Positions 1-10,155 of a DNA stretch of 64,000 nucleotides are shown one piece after another. The notes below the pieces were generated by a model that did no database searches, was not told the origin of the DNA, and was given only the letters and a program-made list of their open reading frames with translations. Every line of letters begins with the position of its first letter. Position 1 is the first letter of the stretch. Source of the DNA: JAJXXT01 sp963764465 (lineage in GTDB: Bacteria; Pseudomonadota; Alphaproteobacteria; Acetobacterales; Acetobacteraceae); assembly GCA_963764465.1 (NCBI GenBank), contig CAVXSO010000003.1, positions 1 to 64,000 of the forward strand. The letters are read 5' to 3'. A program made the position numbers and the translations under genes.

Positions 1-157
1 CCGGGGGATACAGTCTCTTGCTCCGGCTTGACGCTGCGGGTCCCCGCGCATTCCCCAGCGGTCTGAGAAACCTATGGAATCTTGCCCCACTTGAGGAGGA
101 GCTGCGCTCCGGTTGGTTGCTCAACGGTCCTTTCGCGGTTGATCCCGGACGACAGGG

Positions 158-2160
158 TTGGCCGGCTCGATAGGCGACCGACAGGAGAAGTTCCGAAAGC
201 TCGGGTGGACGCTCGGAGATCGCCTTTTGGAACTGTATGATCTCGCGGGCGCCGACTGGCCTCTGTTCGCGCTAAATCTGGACCTGGACGCGTCCGAACA
301 AACGGCGAGCAATATCTTCTGGGCCCGCTTATTCGACGTCCTTACGCAGGATTTCGACGATGACCTCGCCCAACATTTGCATTTGGACGGGCATGGATAC
401 GGGATCTCGCCGGGCAGCGCCAAGTCGTGCCGACGCGTTTACCGCCCCCGTTCGTTTCATTGGTGCGGGCATCGGAAGCGACCCATTACACCGATGGCGC
501 GTTGTCAGACCCCGTCACGCTCGCGAAGGTGCGGGATGGCCTACCCTGATGGAGTTGCAAAATCGGGTCATCGCATCCGAGGTGGCTGGGCAACTAAGAA
601 AGCTTGGCTTCGGGAACATCCGTCCGCTTCATTTTTCGAGCCTTCTTAGTCGCCAGATCGGCGAGGAAAAGCGTATCGATCCCGAGTAGCGCCAGAGCCT
701 CGGCCGCACTATTACGCCTCAATATTCGGGAAAAACCGCTCAACAACGAATTCGATGAAGATTCTGGACATCGCCAGGCAGGCATCGTTCCTCGCACAGG
801 ACGGAGCTTGGCGGGTCGCGCAGCTTCCGCATCCTGATGCGGCGGACGACGACGAGGAGCGCAGACTATGCGCATTCGCGCCGGCGAAGCATCTGCTCGA
901 CAAGCGTTATACCGGCCCGGCACTTGAGTTCTTTCGAGTTGCCCGCGAACGATCGGGCTTCGGACCTCAAGCGCGCGATCTCGTGTTGTGGGTGGCGGAA
1001 ATCTCAGCAGAGGACCGTGACCGCCAGACGGCGGCGCTCCGATACATCATCGAGGGTCGCCAAGGTCGAGACTTGGGTGATGCGATTCGGCGCAATCGCC
1101 CAGTTGGCTGCCTTGGCCCGCTTCGCAGCTTCGGTCGGTCAATTTCTGTCGAGCTGGACCGAGAAGGAAAAAGACGATCTCCTCTATTCCCTTCAGGGCC
1201 GCTGGAGCATTCGAACCTCCCACCGATCGCCCTGCCACCCCAACCCGAACCTGAATCGGTTCTGCGCGCCATCCATGAGTGGTGGAACTTGAAGGGGCTG
1301 ATCTTCGGGCCTTATATGCACGCCACACATATCCGACTTGTTCTCACCGTCGCAGCTTCAGGGAACGGCTGATCGCGCGGCGTGGTTCACCATGTTCGCT
1401 CTGGCTTGTTTCCAGTCATTTGGCCGGGCGCAAGACGGACAGCATCGTGTGTTCATAGAGACAAGGATGGAGAGAGGGCTGGTGGCAAGAACTCGCAGAA
1501 TCTCGACCACCTAACGACGTGCAATCGTGGCTCGAACGGCTTGAAGGCTGGAGCGCGCCGGAACAATTCGATCAAGCGGTTTCTTCCCTGGCGCCGTACA
1601 TTTGTTGATCTGTATGCGGTTGCGCGTTGGCTTGATGAATACAGGGAAATCACCCTCAAGCTGCCTCGTATTATTGAGGACTACGGTATCAATCTCTCTA
1701 AATAGTGCCTTGCAGCCAAGCTACTGGGCGCCGGCAATGCGCCTTTGCATCGATGCCGCGCCTATAAACCGTTCTCTCGGCATCGGCATGAACTGGATGA
1801 TCCGTGAGATGCTACGTCACGGCGTGTACGAGCCTCGCGATGCACGGCCTTATGGCTCCCTACGGTTGGGCGCCGTCTCAGCGGGTCCGTGAATTGTTGA
1901 ATGCACTTGGCGCAGATGTCGGTGTGTGGGCGGACAAGGAGGCCAGTCGGGCGATCCACCAGTTCGTTGTCGAACACATCGGCGCCGACTATGCGCGTTT
2001 CGACGGAGATTTCGATCTTCCTCTGCAACTGATCACCCGAGAGAAAAACCGGGCGGCCCTAGCTTATTGCTTTGAAGTGGCCGACCGAGATCCTCCGAGT
2101 TTCGCGGAGCCAGAAGAAGACGCCGACGACGCACTTCCGTTTGAGGGGGCTGGCCAATGA
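158..2160 (+). pseudogene. Degenerate gene upstream of SNF2 helicase, many frameshifts
   Basis: Protein-like sequence runs through all three forward frames between about 158 and 2160 and never stays open for long. Plausible segments are 158-415 (frame of 158), about 420-690, 725-1060, 1060-1195, 1200-1370, 1377-1475 (contains AAWFTMFALACFQSF), 1477-1608 (contains GWWQELAESRPPNDV), 1608-1700 (contains AVARWLDEYREITLK), 1700-1845 (contains NRSLGIGMNWMIREM) and 1845-2160 (contains WAPSQRVRELLNALGADVG). That is at least six small indels in what was probably one gene of about 660 codons. The last segment ends in an ATGA overlap with the helicase start at 2157, so the two were once translationally coupled. 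I do not recognise the family; an accessory protein of a helicase-based defence island is an inference. The first 157 bases hold no convincing gene. Confidence 0.6.
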
Positions 2161-4891
2161 CAAGTGCAGAACAATTGGAGGCTGGCACTCCCGTTCAACA
2201 TCCGCGGCATGGAAACGGACGCGTGGTGGTGGACATGGGGGCTACGGCCATCGTCCGGTTCGGCGGGACAGTTGAACAAGTCCTTGCCAGTGAAATCATT
2301 GAGGTCCCGTCACTTCATTCCGCGCTGCGAAATGGCTCGCTTAGTGACCCGACCGATGCAGTCATACGAGCGCAGGCACTCGCCATTGGGTCGGTCAATG
2401 ATCAGTGGGGGGTATTCTCGCGGTCACGCGTGCAGTTGCTTCCTCACCAATTGTGGGTTTGCCGAAAGGTAAACCAAGAATGGCCGTTTCGATGGCTGGT
2501 CGCAGACGACGTGGGGCTTGGCAAGACGATTGAGTGCGGTCTGGTTCTAATGCCATTGATCGCCTCCGGGCGAGTGCGTCGGGTGCTGATACTCGCTCCC
2601 GCGAAGCTCGTCCCGCAGTGGCAGTTCCGCCTAAAAGACATGTTTGATATTCGGCTCCAACGCTACGTGACGGAGGCAGACACTCAGCGAGGAGATTTTT
2701 GGGCGACTGCTTCGATGGTCGTCGCATCTTTCCACACGCTGAGGGACGATCGTCGCGGCGCTCGCCAAAGACTCCTCGAAGCCGAGCCTTGGGACTTGGT
2801 CATCGTCGATGAGGCTCATCACCTGGGCGTGGACGAACGAGCCGGCGAGACCCTCGCCTACAGCCTCGTCTCTGACCTGGAGGAGCGGAGCAAGATCAAC
2901 TCTCTGCTCTTCTTCACGGGAACCCCGCATCGAGGAAAGGATTACGGGTTTTTCGGGCTGATGCATCTTGTGCGGCCCGACCTTTTCGATCCGGATGGCG
3001 ACAAGATTGCGCAGCTCTCTCAACTTCCCAAAGTAATGATCAGAAACAACAAGGCGGCCGTCACGGACCTTCAAGGCGTGAGGCTCTTCAAGCCAGTCAG
3101 TGTTTACAGTCGCGAGTACGGTTATAGCGCGGAAGAGACACTTTTTTATCGGACGCTCAGTGAGTTTATCCTAGATGGTCGCGCGTATGCCGCGACGCTC
3201 GACGGTCGCGCGCAGACCGCGCGAATGCTCGTGCTCATCACCCTTCAGAAGTTGGCGGCCAGTTCGATCGCGGCGATCCGAAACGCGCTCCGTAAGCGTC
3301 GGATAATGCTGGCGGACGCTGTCAGCCGTTCAAATGGCGCCGCCTCGGTTGTCCTGCCTGACGACGAACAGGCGACATTCGATGACATGGCTGAGGCTGA
3401 GGAGGCCCTTCCCAGCTCTGCGGCTGTTTTGCTGATGGAGATGAAATACAGCGGATCGATGAACTGATCTCGCTTAGCGAGGGGATTGGCAACGAAACCA
3501 AGATCGAGCGCTTACTTCAGATGATTCGCGAGGAGTTTGGTGCAGACGAACCGGTCCTGCTTTTCACGGAGTACAAGGCGACACAGGCGCTGGTCGTGAA
3601 CGCTCTCCATCGGCAGTTTGGTTTTGGCTCGGCCACATTCATCAACGGTGACGAGCGGCTTGATGGCCTGGAGCAGGCGTCCGGGGCGACCAAGACAATC
3701 AGCCAGCCGCGTGAGCATGCCGCAGACGCATTCAACGCGGGCAAGGTGCGCTTTCTAGTGTCGACGGAGGCCGGAGGCGAAGGCATCGACCTTCAAGAAC
3801 GCTGTGCCGTGCTGGTTCACGTAGATATGCCTTGGAATCCGATGCGCCTTCACCAGCGGGTTGGACGCTTGTCTCGTTATGGCCAGAAGCGTCCGGTTTC
3901 TGTCTACATTCTGCGGAATCCCCAAACGGTTGAGGCTCGTATCTGGGATCTTCTGAACGAGAAGCTCGAGCGAATTCAGCAAGCCCTTTCCTCAGTGATG
4001 GAGGAACAGGAGGACATCTCTCAGCTGGTCATTGGGATGGCCGGAAATTCGCTTTTCAACGAACTGTTCTCAGGGGGCCAGGGGCTCTCCAACGAGCGCT
4101 TAGGCGCATGGTTTGATCAAACGACGGCGACGCTCGGTGGGCGGGACGTCGTCGAGACGGTTCGCGAACTCCTTGGCAACGTGTCGAGGTTCGACTTTCA
4201 ACAGGTGGGTAAAGATCTGCCAAAGGTTGATCTTCCAGATCTCGAAAAGTTCTTCACTCAAACCGTCAGCCGACACGGGCGCCGGATTTTCCGACGCGAG
4301 GAGGGCTTGGAAATTAAGACACCCGATGAGTGGAAAGCACGCAGCTATGCGCTCCGAGACAAGTACGAGGGGCTAGTATTCGATCGCAACCTTCGTGGGA
4401 CAAATGCGGCATCTCGTGTTCTAGGCGTCGGCCATCTCCTCTTCGATATAGCGTTAGAAGATGCGCGGAACCTCCCATCGACTTTCGCTCGCGTAGACGG
4501 TCTCGCCGCTCCCTTGCTGGTCGTAACGGTTGAGGATCAGATCACTGGGACCGGGGCGCTTGTCCATCGATTGATCTTTGGAGTGACGGAGAAGGAGGGG
4601 GAGGTCGAAGTTCTTCGCGATTGGGAGCTTCTGCAGTTATTGAATGGCATCGCTCTCAGAAATGCTGGAAATACAGCAGAAATGGACCCGTCGGTCTCTG
4701 AACAGGCCTCTGTGGTTGCTCGGTTGAAGCAAGCTTTCGATGCCGAGCTTGACGCCCGGGCGCCAACACTGCGCAGGCCTGTCTCATGGCCGGAAATACT
4801 CCTCCTACCCGTCGGGCAAGGGTTGCAGGTTCGGGGCGCGGATTTCGGTCGCCCGAATTCACCGGGATTGTCTACCGTGCCGACCGCCTGA
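2157..4891 (+). pseudogene. SNF2-family helicase (DrmD/RapA-like), split by a frameshift
   Basis: This is a superfamily 2 DNA translocase in two frames. The first part (2157-3467) has the N-terminal domain and motif I (ADDVGLGKTIECG, near residue 118), a PAKLVPQWQ motif Ia and a DEAH box (IVDEAHHLG). The second part reads from about 3422 to 4891 in the frame one base back. It carries the C-terminal helicase motifs STEAGGEGIDLQ and QRVGRLSRYGQK plus a long C-terminal extension. Rejoined, the protein is about 910 residues, the size range of the DISARM DrmD and RapA/HepA-type proteins. The break lies near the T-run at 3427-3430; one missing base would restore the frame. No DISARM methylase, DrmA, DrmB or DrmC is present, so a specific system cannot be named. 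It is preceded by a broken, once-coupled gene. Confidence 0.8.
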
Positions 4892-4893
4892 CC

Positions 4894-5575
4894 CTAATCC
4901 ACCACTGGGTAGAAGGGCTTTCCCCAGTCGCGATCTGGGTTGTCCATCATGATGTCGATCATGATCGGCACGAGCCAGCCGAGGACCGCTGCGCCGTCAC
5001 GCACCTGATTGCGATTGATGGTGCTGTTCCAGGTCGCGCCGCCGTGGACTAACTGATTGCGCAGCACGTAGAGCCGGTCGAAAAGGGTTGATAGGATCTT
5101 GGCCGTCTCGCGCTCAGCCATGGCGCGAGCGATGACCTTCTGGCTGGACGCCAGACGCGTTTCCCAGTCGGCAAAACCCTCCAGGCCGTTATGGTGGTTC
5201 CAAAACGGCGCAAAGATGTACCGATTGCCGAGGAGTAGCCGGATTTCCTGGGAGAAGCGCTTCCAGACTGAAATTGTAGATCCGGTGCTCGCGATCGAGA
5301 CCGACAAGCCCCTCGAAATAGGCGTTGAAGGCGCCTCGCTCGCTGGCCAGGTCGTCCCGCAGGTCGGCTGCGTAGGCCGAGTTGAAGCTAATCCATAGGA
5401 GAATGAAACGTACGTCTGGGTCGTTCGTGTCCATCTCAGCCCGGCCCAGCCAGCTGAGCGCTCGATGAATGCGCAGGCCGATATGCTCGGGGAAGCCTTC
5501 ACGAATGCGCCGCTGCTTATCCTTCAGTTGCGCGAAGGGCAGAGCGCTTGTCTCGGTCTCAATCGATCGGGGCAT
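4894..5575 (-). pseudogene. HEPN-like protein gene, frameshifted
   Basis: Read on the minus strand, the gene starts at 5575 (MPRSIETETSALPF) and continues to about 5270. It then continues one frame over from about 5272 to 4894 (VWKRFSQEIRLLLGNRYIF onward). Together this makes about 226 residues. The C-terminal half contains LYVLRNQLVHGG, the R-x4-H arrangement typical of HEPN ribonuclease-like domains, followed by a hydrophobic helix and a PFYPVVD tail. It converges on the helicase gene with two bases between them. HEPN proteins often occur in defence and toxin loci; that role here is inference. The single indel near 5266-5273 means no full-length product unless the break is a sequence error. 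Confidence 0.65.
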
Positions 5576-6161
5576 AGACACGCGGTCCTTCGCAATCTTG
5601 CACGACTGTGCCAAACCTAATGGACCGCGCGTGTAGGGCAAATTTCGCCGGCGCCGCTGGACAACGTTGCCTTCCAATTTCGAGCGGTCGCGAGTCCCGG
5701 ACGATCCTGTGACAAATCCTACCACGGTTCGCCCAACCGCAGAGGATTCGTCACATCATGGCGACCGCACGGCTACCCTCTCGGCCGCCGCCAGATTGCG
5801 TTTCGGACGATGCCGTCGGCCACATCCCCCGTTGTCCAGTTTTTCCGGTGCTGCTATTTTTCTTGCGAGAGGCCGTTGACGGCAACGGAAGTGCGGCGAA
5901 GACTTGGCGCCTTCGCAGCGATTTGCAGAAGTATTTGAAGAAAAAGACGTTTTCGGAATTTTGACGGTATCGTTATTTTCGCCCTGACGAGCGCCGCTTC
6001 ATCGACAACTCGGGCGAAAAATGCTGGAGAGGTGTCAATCCTTGGCGATTGAACGCGATAGGAGGAATTTTCAGGCGGCCGAAATTTCCCAATGAAATCA
6101 ATAGCTAGAATTTCTGACGGTATGGCTGACGGGAACAACGGAGCGACGTGAGGAGTTTTCC
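5576..6161. other. Gap of about 590 bases, AT-richer, with repeats but no gene
   Basis: No convincing gene was found on either strand; the open frames here lack family features and ribosome-binding sites. From about 5850 the composition becomes clearly richer in A and T than the neighbours. The stretch contains an inverted repeat with 9-base arms (TTTTCGCCC at 5976-5984 and GGGCGAAAA at 6012-6020). It also has an imperfect direct repeat (GAATTTTGACGGTAT at 5956-5970 and GAATTTCTGACGGTAT at 6108-6123). These could be the edge of the decayed island, but no integrase or tRNA lies beside them. Confidence 0.5.
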
Positions 6162-6188
6162 AAATAAAAACAGCCCCTTACGGGGCTG
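6162..6188 (-). terminator. Rho-independent terminator downstream of the MAPEG gene
   Basis: CAGCCCC (6171-6177), loop TTAC, GGGGCTG (6182-6188) form a perfect 7-bp stem. On the minus strand it is followed by a T-rich run (complement of the A-run at 6162-6170). It therefore ends minus-strand transcription coming from the MAPEG and P-type ATPase genes. Confidence 0.85.
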
Positions 6189-6354
6189 GGGAACAATCGA
6201 GTGGGAGTAGGGAGATAACGACGGACGCGTGCGCCGGGCGTGACGTCATCCGCGGCCGCGGCTTCTATTCCGATTTCGTCACGAGCATCCCGTTGCGCAA
6301 ACGTTCCGTGCTGGCCAGCCTCTCCGCGAGCCGTGGCGGCGTGAAGGGAAGCCG

Positions 6355-6759
6355 CTAGCCGGGCACGAAGAGGGCCGCCAGGACGGCAAGTATGCCCAGG
6401 GTGGCGACGTTCCAGACCAGCGAGCGGATGACGGGTATTCCCGAGATATAAAGCGCGGTGTAGGCCACGCGCCCGCCGAGATACGCGGCCGATCCCCAAT
6501 GCGTCAGGCCGCCGTGCGTGCCTGCGGCCTGGACCGCGAGGATCGCGGCCGCGAAGAACGGAAACGTCTCCATGTAGTTGCGGAAGTTGCGGTTGATGCG
6601 CCCGGGTATGGGCTTGAGCGGCGGCATCGCGACATCCCGGGGGCTGGCACCCCATCGCAGGCCGTACTGGGCATTCGCGGCCTGCGCGGCGGCGATGAGC
6701 TGGATGAGACCCCAGACAATTGCAGCCGCTAGCGCCGTCAGCTCGAAATTCGCGTGCAT
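6355..6759 (-). CDS. MAPEG-family small membrane protein
   Basis: The protein has 134 residues and starts at MHANFELTALAAAI. I chose this ATG because GGAAGAGG lies about 8 bases upstream and hydrophobic sequence starts at once; the longer reading to 6849 begins with unrelated charged residues. Four membrane segments are visible, near residues 4-22, 60-80, 85-103 and 112-133. The central NRNFRNYMETFPFF motif is characteristic of the MAPEG superfamily (membrane-associated proteins in eicosanoid and glutathione metabolism). Bacterial members are mostly uncharacterised, and substrate and activity cannot be told from sequence. It lies downstream of the ATPase and its small peptide and is followed by a terminator, so it may be the last gene of that transcript. 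Confidence 0.85.
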   Translation of the reverse strand: MHANFELTALAAAIVWGLIQLIAAAQAANAQYGLRWGASPRDVAMPPLKPIPGRINRNFRNYMETFPFFAAAILAVQAAGTHGGLTHWGSAAYLGGRVAYTALYISGIPVIRSLVWNVATLGILAVLAALFVPG

Positions 6760-6853
6760 CGCGTGGCCTCTTCCACAATCGCGGCAGGCTAGCACCTTCC
6801 TCACGCCCTCGCGACGATGGCGATCCGCGACACGATCATGCCAGCCCAATCCA

Positions 6854-6961
6854 TCAGCGCCGCAGCCGCGTCAGTTCCGCGATCGCGCCAGCGTAGAGGG
6901 TGAGCGCGAGGCCCGCGGCGCGGAACAGCAGCTCCAGGCGCGGCAATATCGTCGTCATCAT
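6854..6961 (-). CDS. 35-residue single-pass membrane peptide coupled to the P-type ATPase
   Basis: This small gene starts at the ATG at 6961-6959, which overlaps the ATPase stop as ATGATGA, and has AGGAGG a few bases upstream. A second ATG follows at 6958. The product begins MMTTILPRLELLFRAAGLAL and ends in ELTRLRR. It is one hydrophobic helix (about residues 9-28) with basic ends. The clean ribosome-binding site and stop/start overlap argue that it is translated together with the ATPase. By analogy with KdpF, or with small regulators of calcium pumps, it may stabilise or regulate the pump; that is inference. I do not recognise a family. Confidence 0.65.
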   Translation of the reverse strand: MMTTILPRLELLFRAAGLALTLYAGAIAELTRLRR

Positions 6962-9672
6962 CGCCTCCTCTCACGTCGCAGCCTCGCTAGTTCCATCGCC
7001 GCCTGCGTCACGAGCAGCGGGGCCAGACTGCAGGTGAGTACGATCCCCCACATCGGCGCCGTCGGCGGCTCGAGCTGCAGCAACTGTGCCGTTTGCGTAA
7101 CATAGGGCGGCACCGCCAGCAGCGCGGCGCAGAGCGCGAGGGCCGCCCACACCCAGCGGTTGCGCGTCACGTCGTTGGCCAGCGGCCCCTCGCCCGCGCC
7201 GCGCATGTCGAAGACGTGCCAGAGCTGAGCGAAGGCGAGCGTGAGGAACGCGATCGTCACGGTCTGCCCCGCGTGGAGGCCGAGCCAGCGCGCGGCGGCC
7301 AGCGAGGCGAAGGTGCCAGCGCCCAGCATCGCCCCCTGCAGCGCGACCATGAGCCATTGCGCGCGTCCGACGATCGGCTCGCGCGGGTCGCGCGGCGGGC
7401 GTTCCAGGACACCTTCCTCGCCCTCGCCCATTGCCAGCGCGAAGGCGGGAAACACGTCGGTGACGAGGTTGAGGTAGAGGATCTGCAACGGCAGCAGCGG
7501 CAGTGGGATGGCGGAGAGCACGGCCAGCCCCACCACCATCACCTCCGAGAGGTTGCACGACAGCAGGTAGGCGACGAAGCGGCGGATGTTGCCGAAGATG
7601 ATGCGCCCCTGGCGGATCGCGTTCACGATGGTGGGGAATGCGTCGTCCAGCAACACCATCGCCGCCGCCTCGCGCGCCACGTCGGTGCCGCGCAGCCCCA
7701 TCGCGACGCCGATATCGGCCTGGCGCAGCGCCGGCGCGTCGTTCACGCCGTCGCCGGTCATCGCGACGACCTCGCCCGCCGCCTGGTACGCCCGCACAAG
7801 TGCCAGCTTCTCGGCCGGTGTCACGCGGGCGAAGATGGCGACGTCGCGTAGCGCCGCGGGGCCGGCCGCGATCAGCCCGGCGACGTCGGTGCCCTCCCGC
7901 ACGGTGCCGGTGCCATCGAGCAGCCCGACGGCGCGGCCGATGCCGCGCGCGGTCGCCGCATGATCTCCGGTCAGCATGACGACGCGGATGCCGGCGCGGC
8001 GGCAGTCGCGGATGGCGCCGGGCACGTCGGCGCGCGGCGGGTCCTCCATCCCGATCAGGCCGAGCAGGACGAGGCCTTCGTAGGGCGCCACGTCGGCCCG
8101 CGCCGCCCGTTTCACCCCGCAGGCGAGCACGCGCAGCCCGTCGCGCGCGAGATTCCCGGCTCGCGCGAGCCACGCCGCCCGCGAGGACTCGCCGAGGGCG
8201 ACATCGCCCCCGCCCGAGGCCTCGTGCGTCGCCGCGGCGAGCATCGCTTCGGGCGCGCCCTTCACGGCGACGAGGAAGCCGTCGCCATCGGCATGCACCG
8301 TCGCCATCATCCGCATACCGGCGTCGAACGGATGCGTGACGGCGATCGGGTGCTGGCGCAGCAGCTCCACCCGATCGAGCCCCGCCAGCAAGGCCGCGCG
8401 CAGGAGTGCGACCTCCATCGGGTCGCCGTTGCCGATGTCCCCGGCGGGGTCGAGATGCGCATCGTTGCACAGCGCCGCGACGCGTAGCATGGCGCGTGCC
8501 TCGGCACGGTCCGGCTCGATCTCGCCCGCGGGCACGGCGAGGCGGCACACCGTCATCCGGTTCTCGGTCAGCGTGCCGGTCTTGTCGGTGAGGATGACCG
8601 TCGTCCCACCCAGTGTCTCCACTGCCGAGAGGCGCTCGACCAGCGCGTTCCGCCGCGCCATCCGCCACATGCCGCGCGCCAGCGCCAGCGTCGCCACGAT
8701 CGGCAGCCCCTCGGGGATGGCGGCGACGGCGAGCGCGATCGCCAGCTCCACGATCACGAACGCGTCCCGGCCGGTGGCGAGCCCGATGGCCGTGATCGCC
8801 ACGGCGACGGCGAGCGTCATCCAGACCAGCTGCGCGGAGAGGCGCGCGAGCCGGCGCTCCAGTGGCGAGCTGCCGGCGTCGGCCTCCAGCATCAGGCCCG
8901 TGACGCGACCCAGCTCGGTGGCGAGGCCGGTCGCGACCACGGCGCCGACGCCGCTGCCGCGCGTGATGGCGGTGCCCTTGAACAGAATCGAGGCGCGGTC
9001 CGCGATCCGGGCATTGCCTGGGACGGGCGGCGTGTCCTTACGGACCGGAAACGATTCCCCGGTCAGCGTGGATTCATCGGCGGCGAGTTGCGCGGCCTCG
9101 ACGAGGCGGAGGTCGGCCGGGACCATGTCGCCCGCGTCGAGCAGCACAATGTCCCCGGGCACCAGCGCCTCGGCCGGGACCAGGCGTACGGTGCCGCCCC
9201 GGCGCACCCGCGCGCCATGGCCGCCGAGCGCGCGCAGTGCCTCCATCGACCGCGCGGCGCGCAGCTCCGTCAGGAAGCCGATCCCGGCGTTGATCGCGAG
9301 CACGGCGAGGATGGCGACGCCTTCCTCCACCTCGCGGGCATAGAGCGCCAGCGCCGCCGCCGCGCCGAGGAGGTAGATGACCGGGCTCATGCACTGGTGC
9401 AGCAGCAGGTGCCACGCGCTCGCGGCGCGGCGGGCGGCGATGGCGTTCGCGCCGAAGCGCTGGCGGCGGGCGCTGGCCTCGTGCTCCGGGAGTCCCTCGG
9501 ATGCAGAGACGCCGAGGAAGGCAAGCACCGCCTCCGCCGGACTGGCGTGCGGCGCCTCCGGTAGAGCCACCTCCGCCGGCTTCCCGGAGCTCGCGGGTTC
9601 GGAAATGCCGCACCTCCCTCTTGCCGGGCCGACGATAGCGCCACGAGGCGCGCGCGGCATGACCCAGGTCAA
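6958..9672 (-). CDS. P2-type cation-transporting ATPase (Ca2+-ATPase-like)
   Basis: This is a P-type ATPase of up to 904 residues. In order it shows an N-terminal cation-ATPase domain (from about residue 45), TGES in the actuator domain (204-207), PEGLP in M4 (320-324), the phosphorylation motif DKTGTLT (Asp363), KGAPEAM in the nucleotide domain, TGDGVNDAP, and a C-terminal membrane bundle. M5 SCNLSEV and M6 NLVTDVFPAFAL keep the Asn, Glu and Asp positions of SERCA-type site residues, so Ca2+ or Mn2+ is the likely ion, exported or sequestered at the inner membrane. The start is uncertain: the long form opens with a low-complexity stretch, and a GTG at 9570 (VALPEAPHASPAE) fits the family better. 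It overlaps a small membrane peptide at its stop. Confidence 0.9.
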   Translation of the reverse strand: MTWVMPRAPRGAIVGPARGRCGISEPASSGKPAEVALPEAPHASPAEAVLAFLGVSASEGLPEHEASARRQRFGANAIAARRAASAWHLLLHQCMSPVIYLLGAAAALALYAREVEEGVAILAVLAINAGIGFLTELRAARSMEALRALGGHGARVRRGGTVRLVPAEALVPGDIVLLDAGDMVPADLRLVEAAQLAADESTLTGESFPVRKDTPPVPGNARIADRASILFKGTAITRGSGVGAVVATGLATELGRVTGLMLEADAGSSPLERRLARLSAQLVWMTLAVAVAITAIGLATGRDAFVIVELAIALAVAAIPEGLPIVATLALARGMWRMARRNALVERLSAVETLGGTTVILTDKTGTLTENRMTVCRLAVPAGEIEPDRAEARAMLRVAALCNDAHLDPAGDIGNGDPMEVALLRAALLAGLDRVELLRQHPIAVTHPFDAGMRMMATVHADGDGFLVAVKGAPEAMLAAATHEASGGGDVALGESSRAAWLARAGNLARDGLRVLACGVKRAARADVAPYEGLVLLGLIGMEDPPRADVPGAIRDCRRAGIRVVMLTGDHAATARGIGRAVGLLDGTGTVREGTDVAGLIAAGPAALRDVAIFARVTPAEKLALVRAYQAAGEVVAMTGDGVNDAPALRQADIGVAMGLRGTDVAREAAAMVLLDDAFPTIVNAIRQGRIIFGNIRRFVAYLLSCNLSEVMVVGLAVLSAIPLPLLPLQILYLNLVTDVFPAFALAMGEGEEGVLERPPRDPREPIVGRAQWLMVALQGAMLGAGTFASLAAARWLGLHAGQTVTIAFLTLAFAQLWHVFDMRGAGEGPLANDVTRNRWVWAALALCAALLAVPPYVTQTAQLLQLEPPTAPMWGIVLTCSLAPLLVTQAAMELARLRRERRR

Positions 9673-10155
9673 GCGGCACGTGGGCCGGGGGTTGGGGCAA
9701 GGGTCCGATCAGGCAAAAGAAAAGTATTATTTGGAGCCACTTAGACCAGTGAGGGTCTCTCGCCATGGGATTCCGGTGGGGGCGAGGTGTGTCCGCTGCC
9801 TTCTCCACTCCCCACAACGCACGAAATGCGCCGCGCCCCGCGCACGGGTGCCTGCGCCGCGCCAGCAGGAAATCCGCGATGAAAAGCGCAGCAACCCGGC
9901 CCCGGCCGGCCGATGACCGCGGCCCCGAGGCTTGCTGGATCGAAAAGCCCAGGGCGGATGAAACCCCGGATCACCCGCTGGATGGCGGAGTGGACGGGGC
10001 GGACGGCCCCACTTTCAGGGGCCATCCGCCGTCCGCCCATCCGTAACGCTGGAATTCGCGACGGTATGCGATAAATTCTCCGCCGCCCGGTGACACGGGG
10101 CGCGCATCGGTGTGGTGCGATGCCCCGGTCGCATGCGGCGCGGGGAGCATCACGC
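9673..10155. other. Divergent intergenic region of 483 bases
   Basis: The gap separates the minus-strand ATPase from the plus-strand TolQ-like operon, so promoters for both should lie here. An AT-rich patch at about 9717-9733 could be the core of the ATPase promoter, but no pair of boxes is convincing. The open frames crossing this gap look like chance frames in GC-rich DNA. I see no RNA gene or clear operator. Confidence 0.4.

Noticed and set aside
3420..3470. Programmed -1 frameshift in the helicase
   Set aside because: No X-XXY-YYZ heptamer in the correct frame and no nearby stem; neighbours are also frameshifted, so decay is simpler.
2157..4891. Full DISARM system
   Set aside because: Only a DrmD-like helicase is seen; no methylase, DrmA, DrmB or DrmC is in the window.
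6971..8668. Long Arg-rich open frame on the minus strand inside the P-type ATPase gene
   Set aside because: Composition is typical of a shifted frame in high-GC coding DNA, with no domain and full overlap with a clear ATPase.
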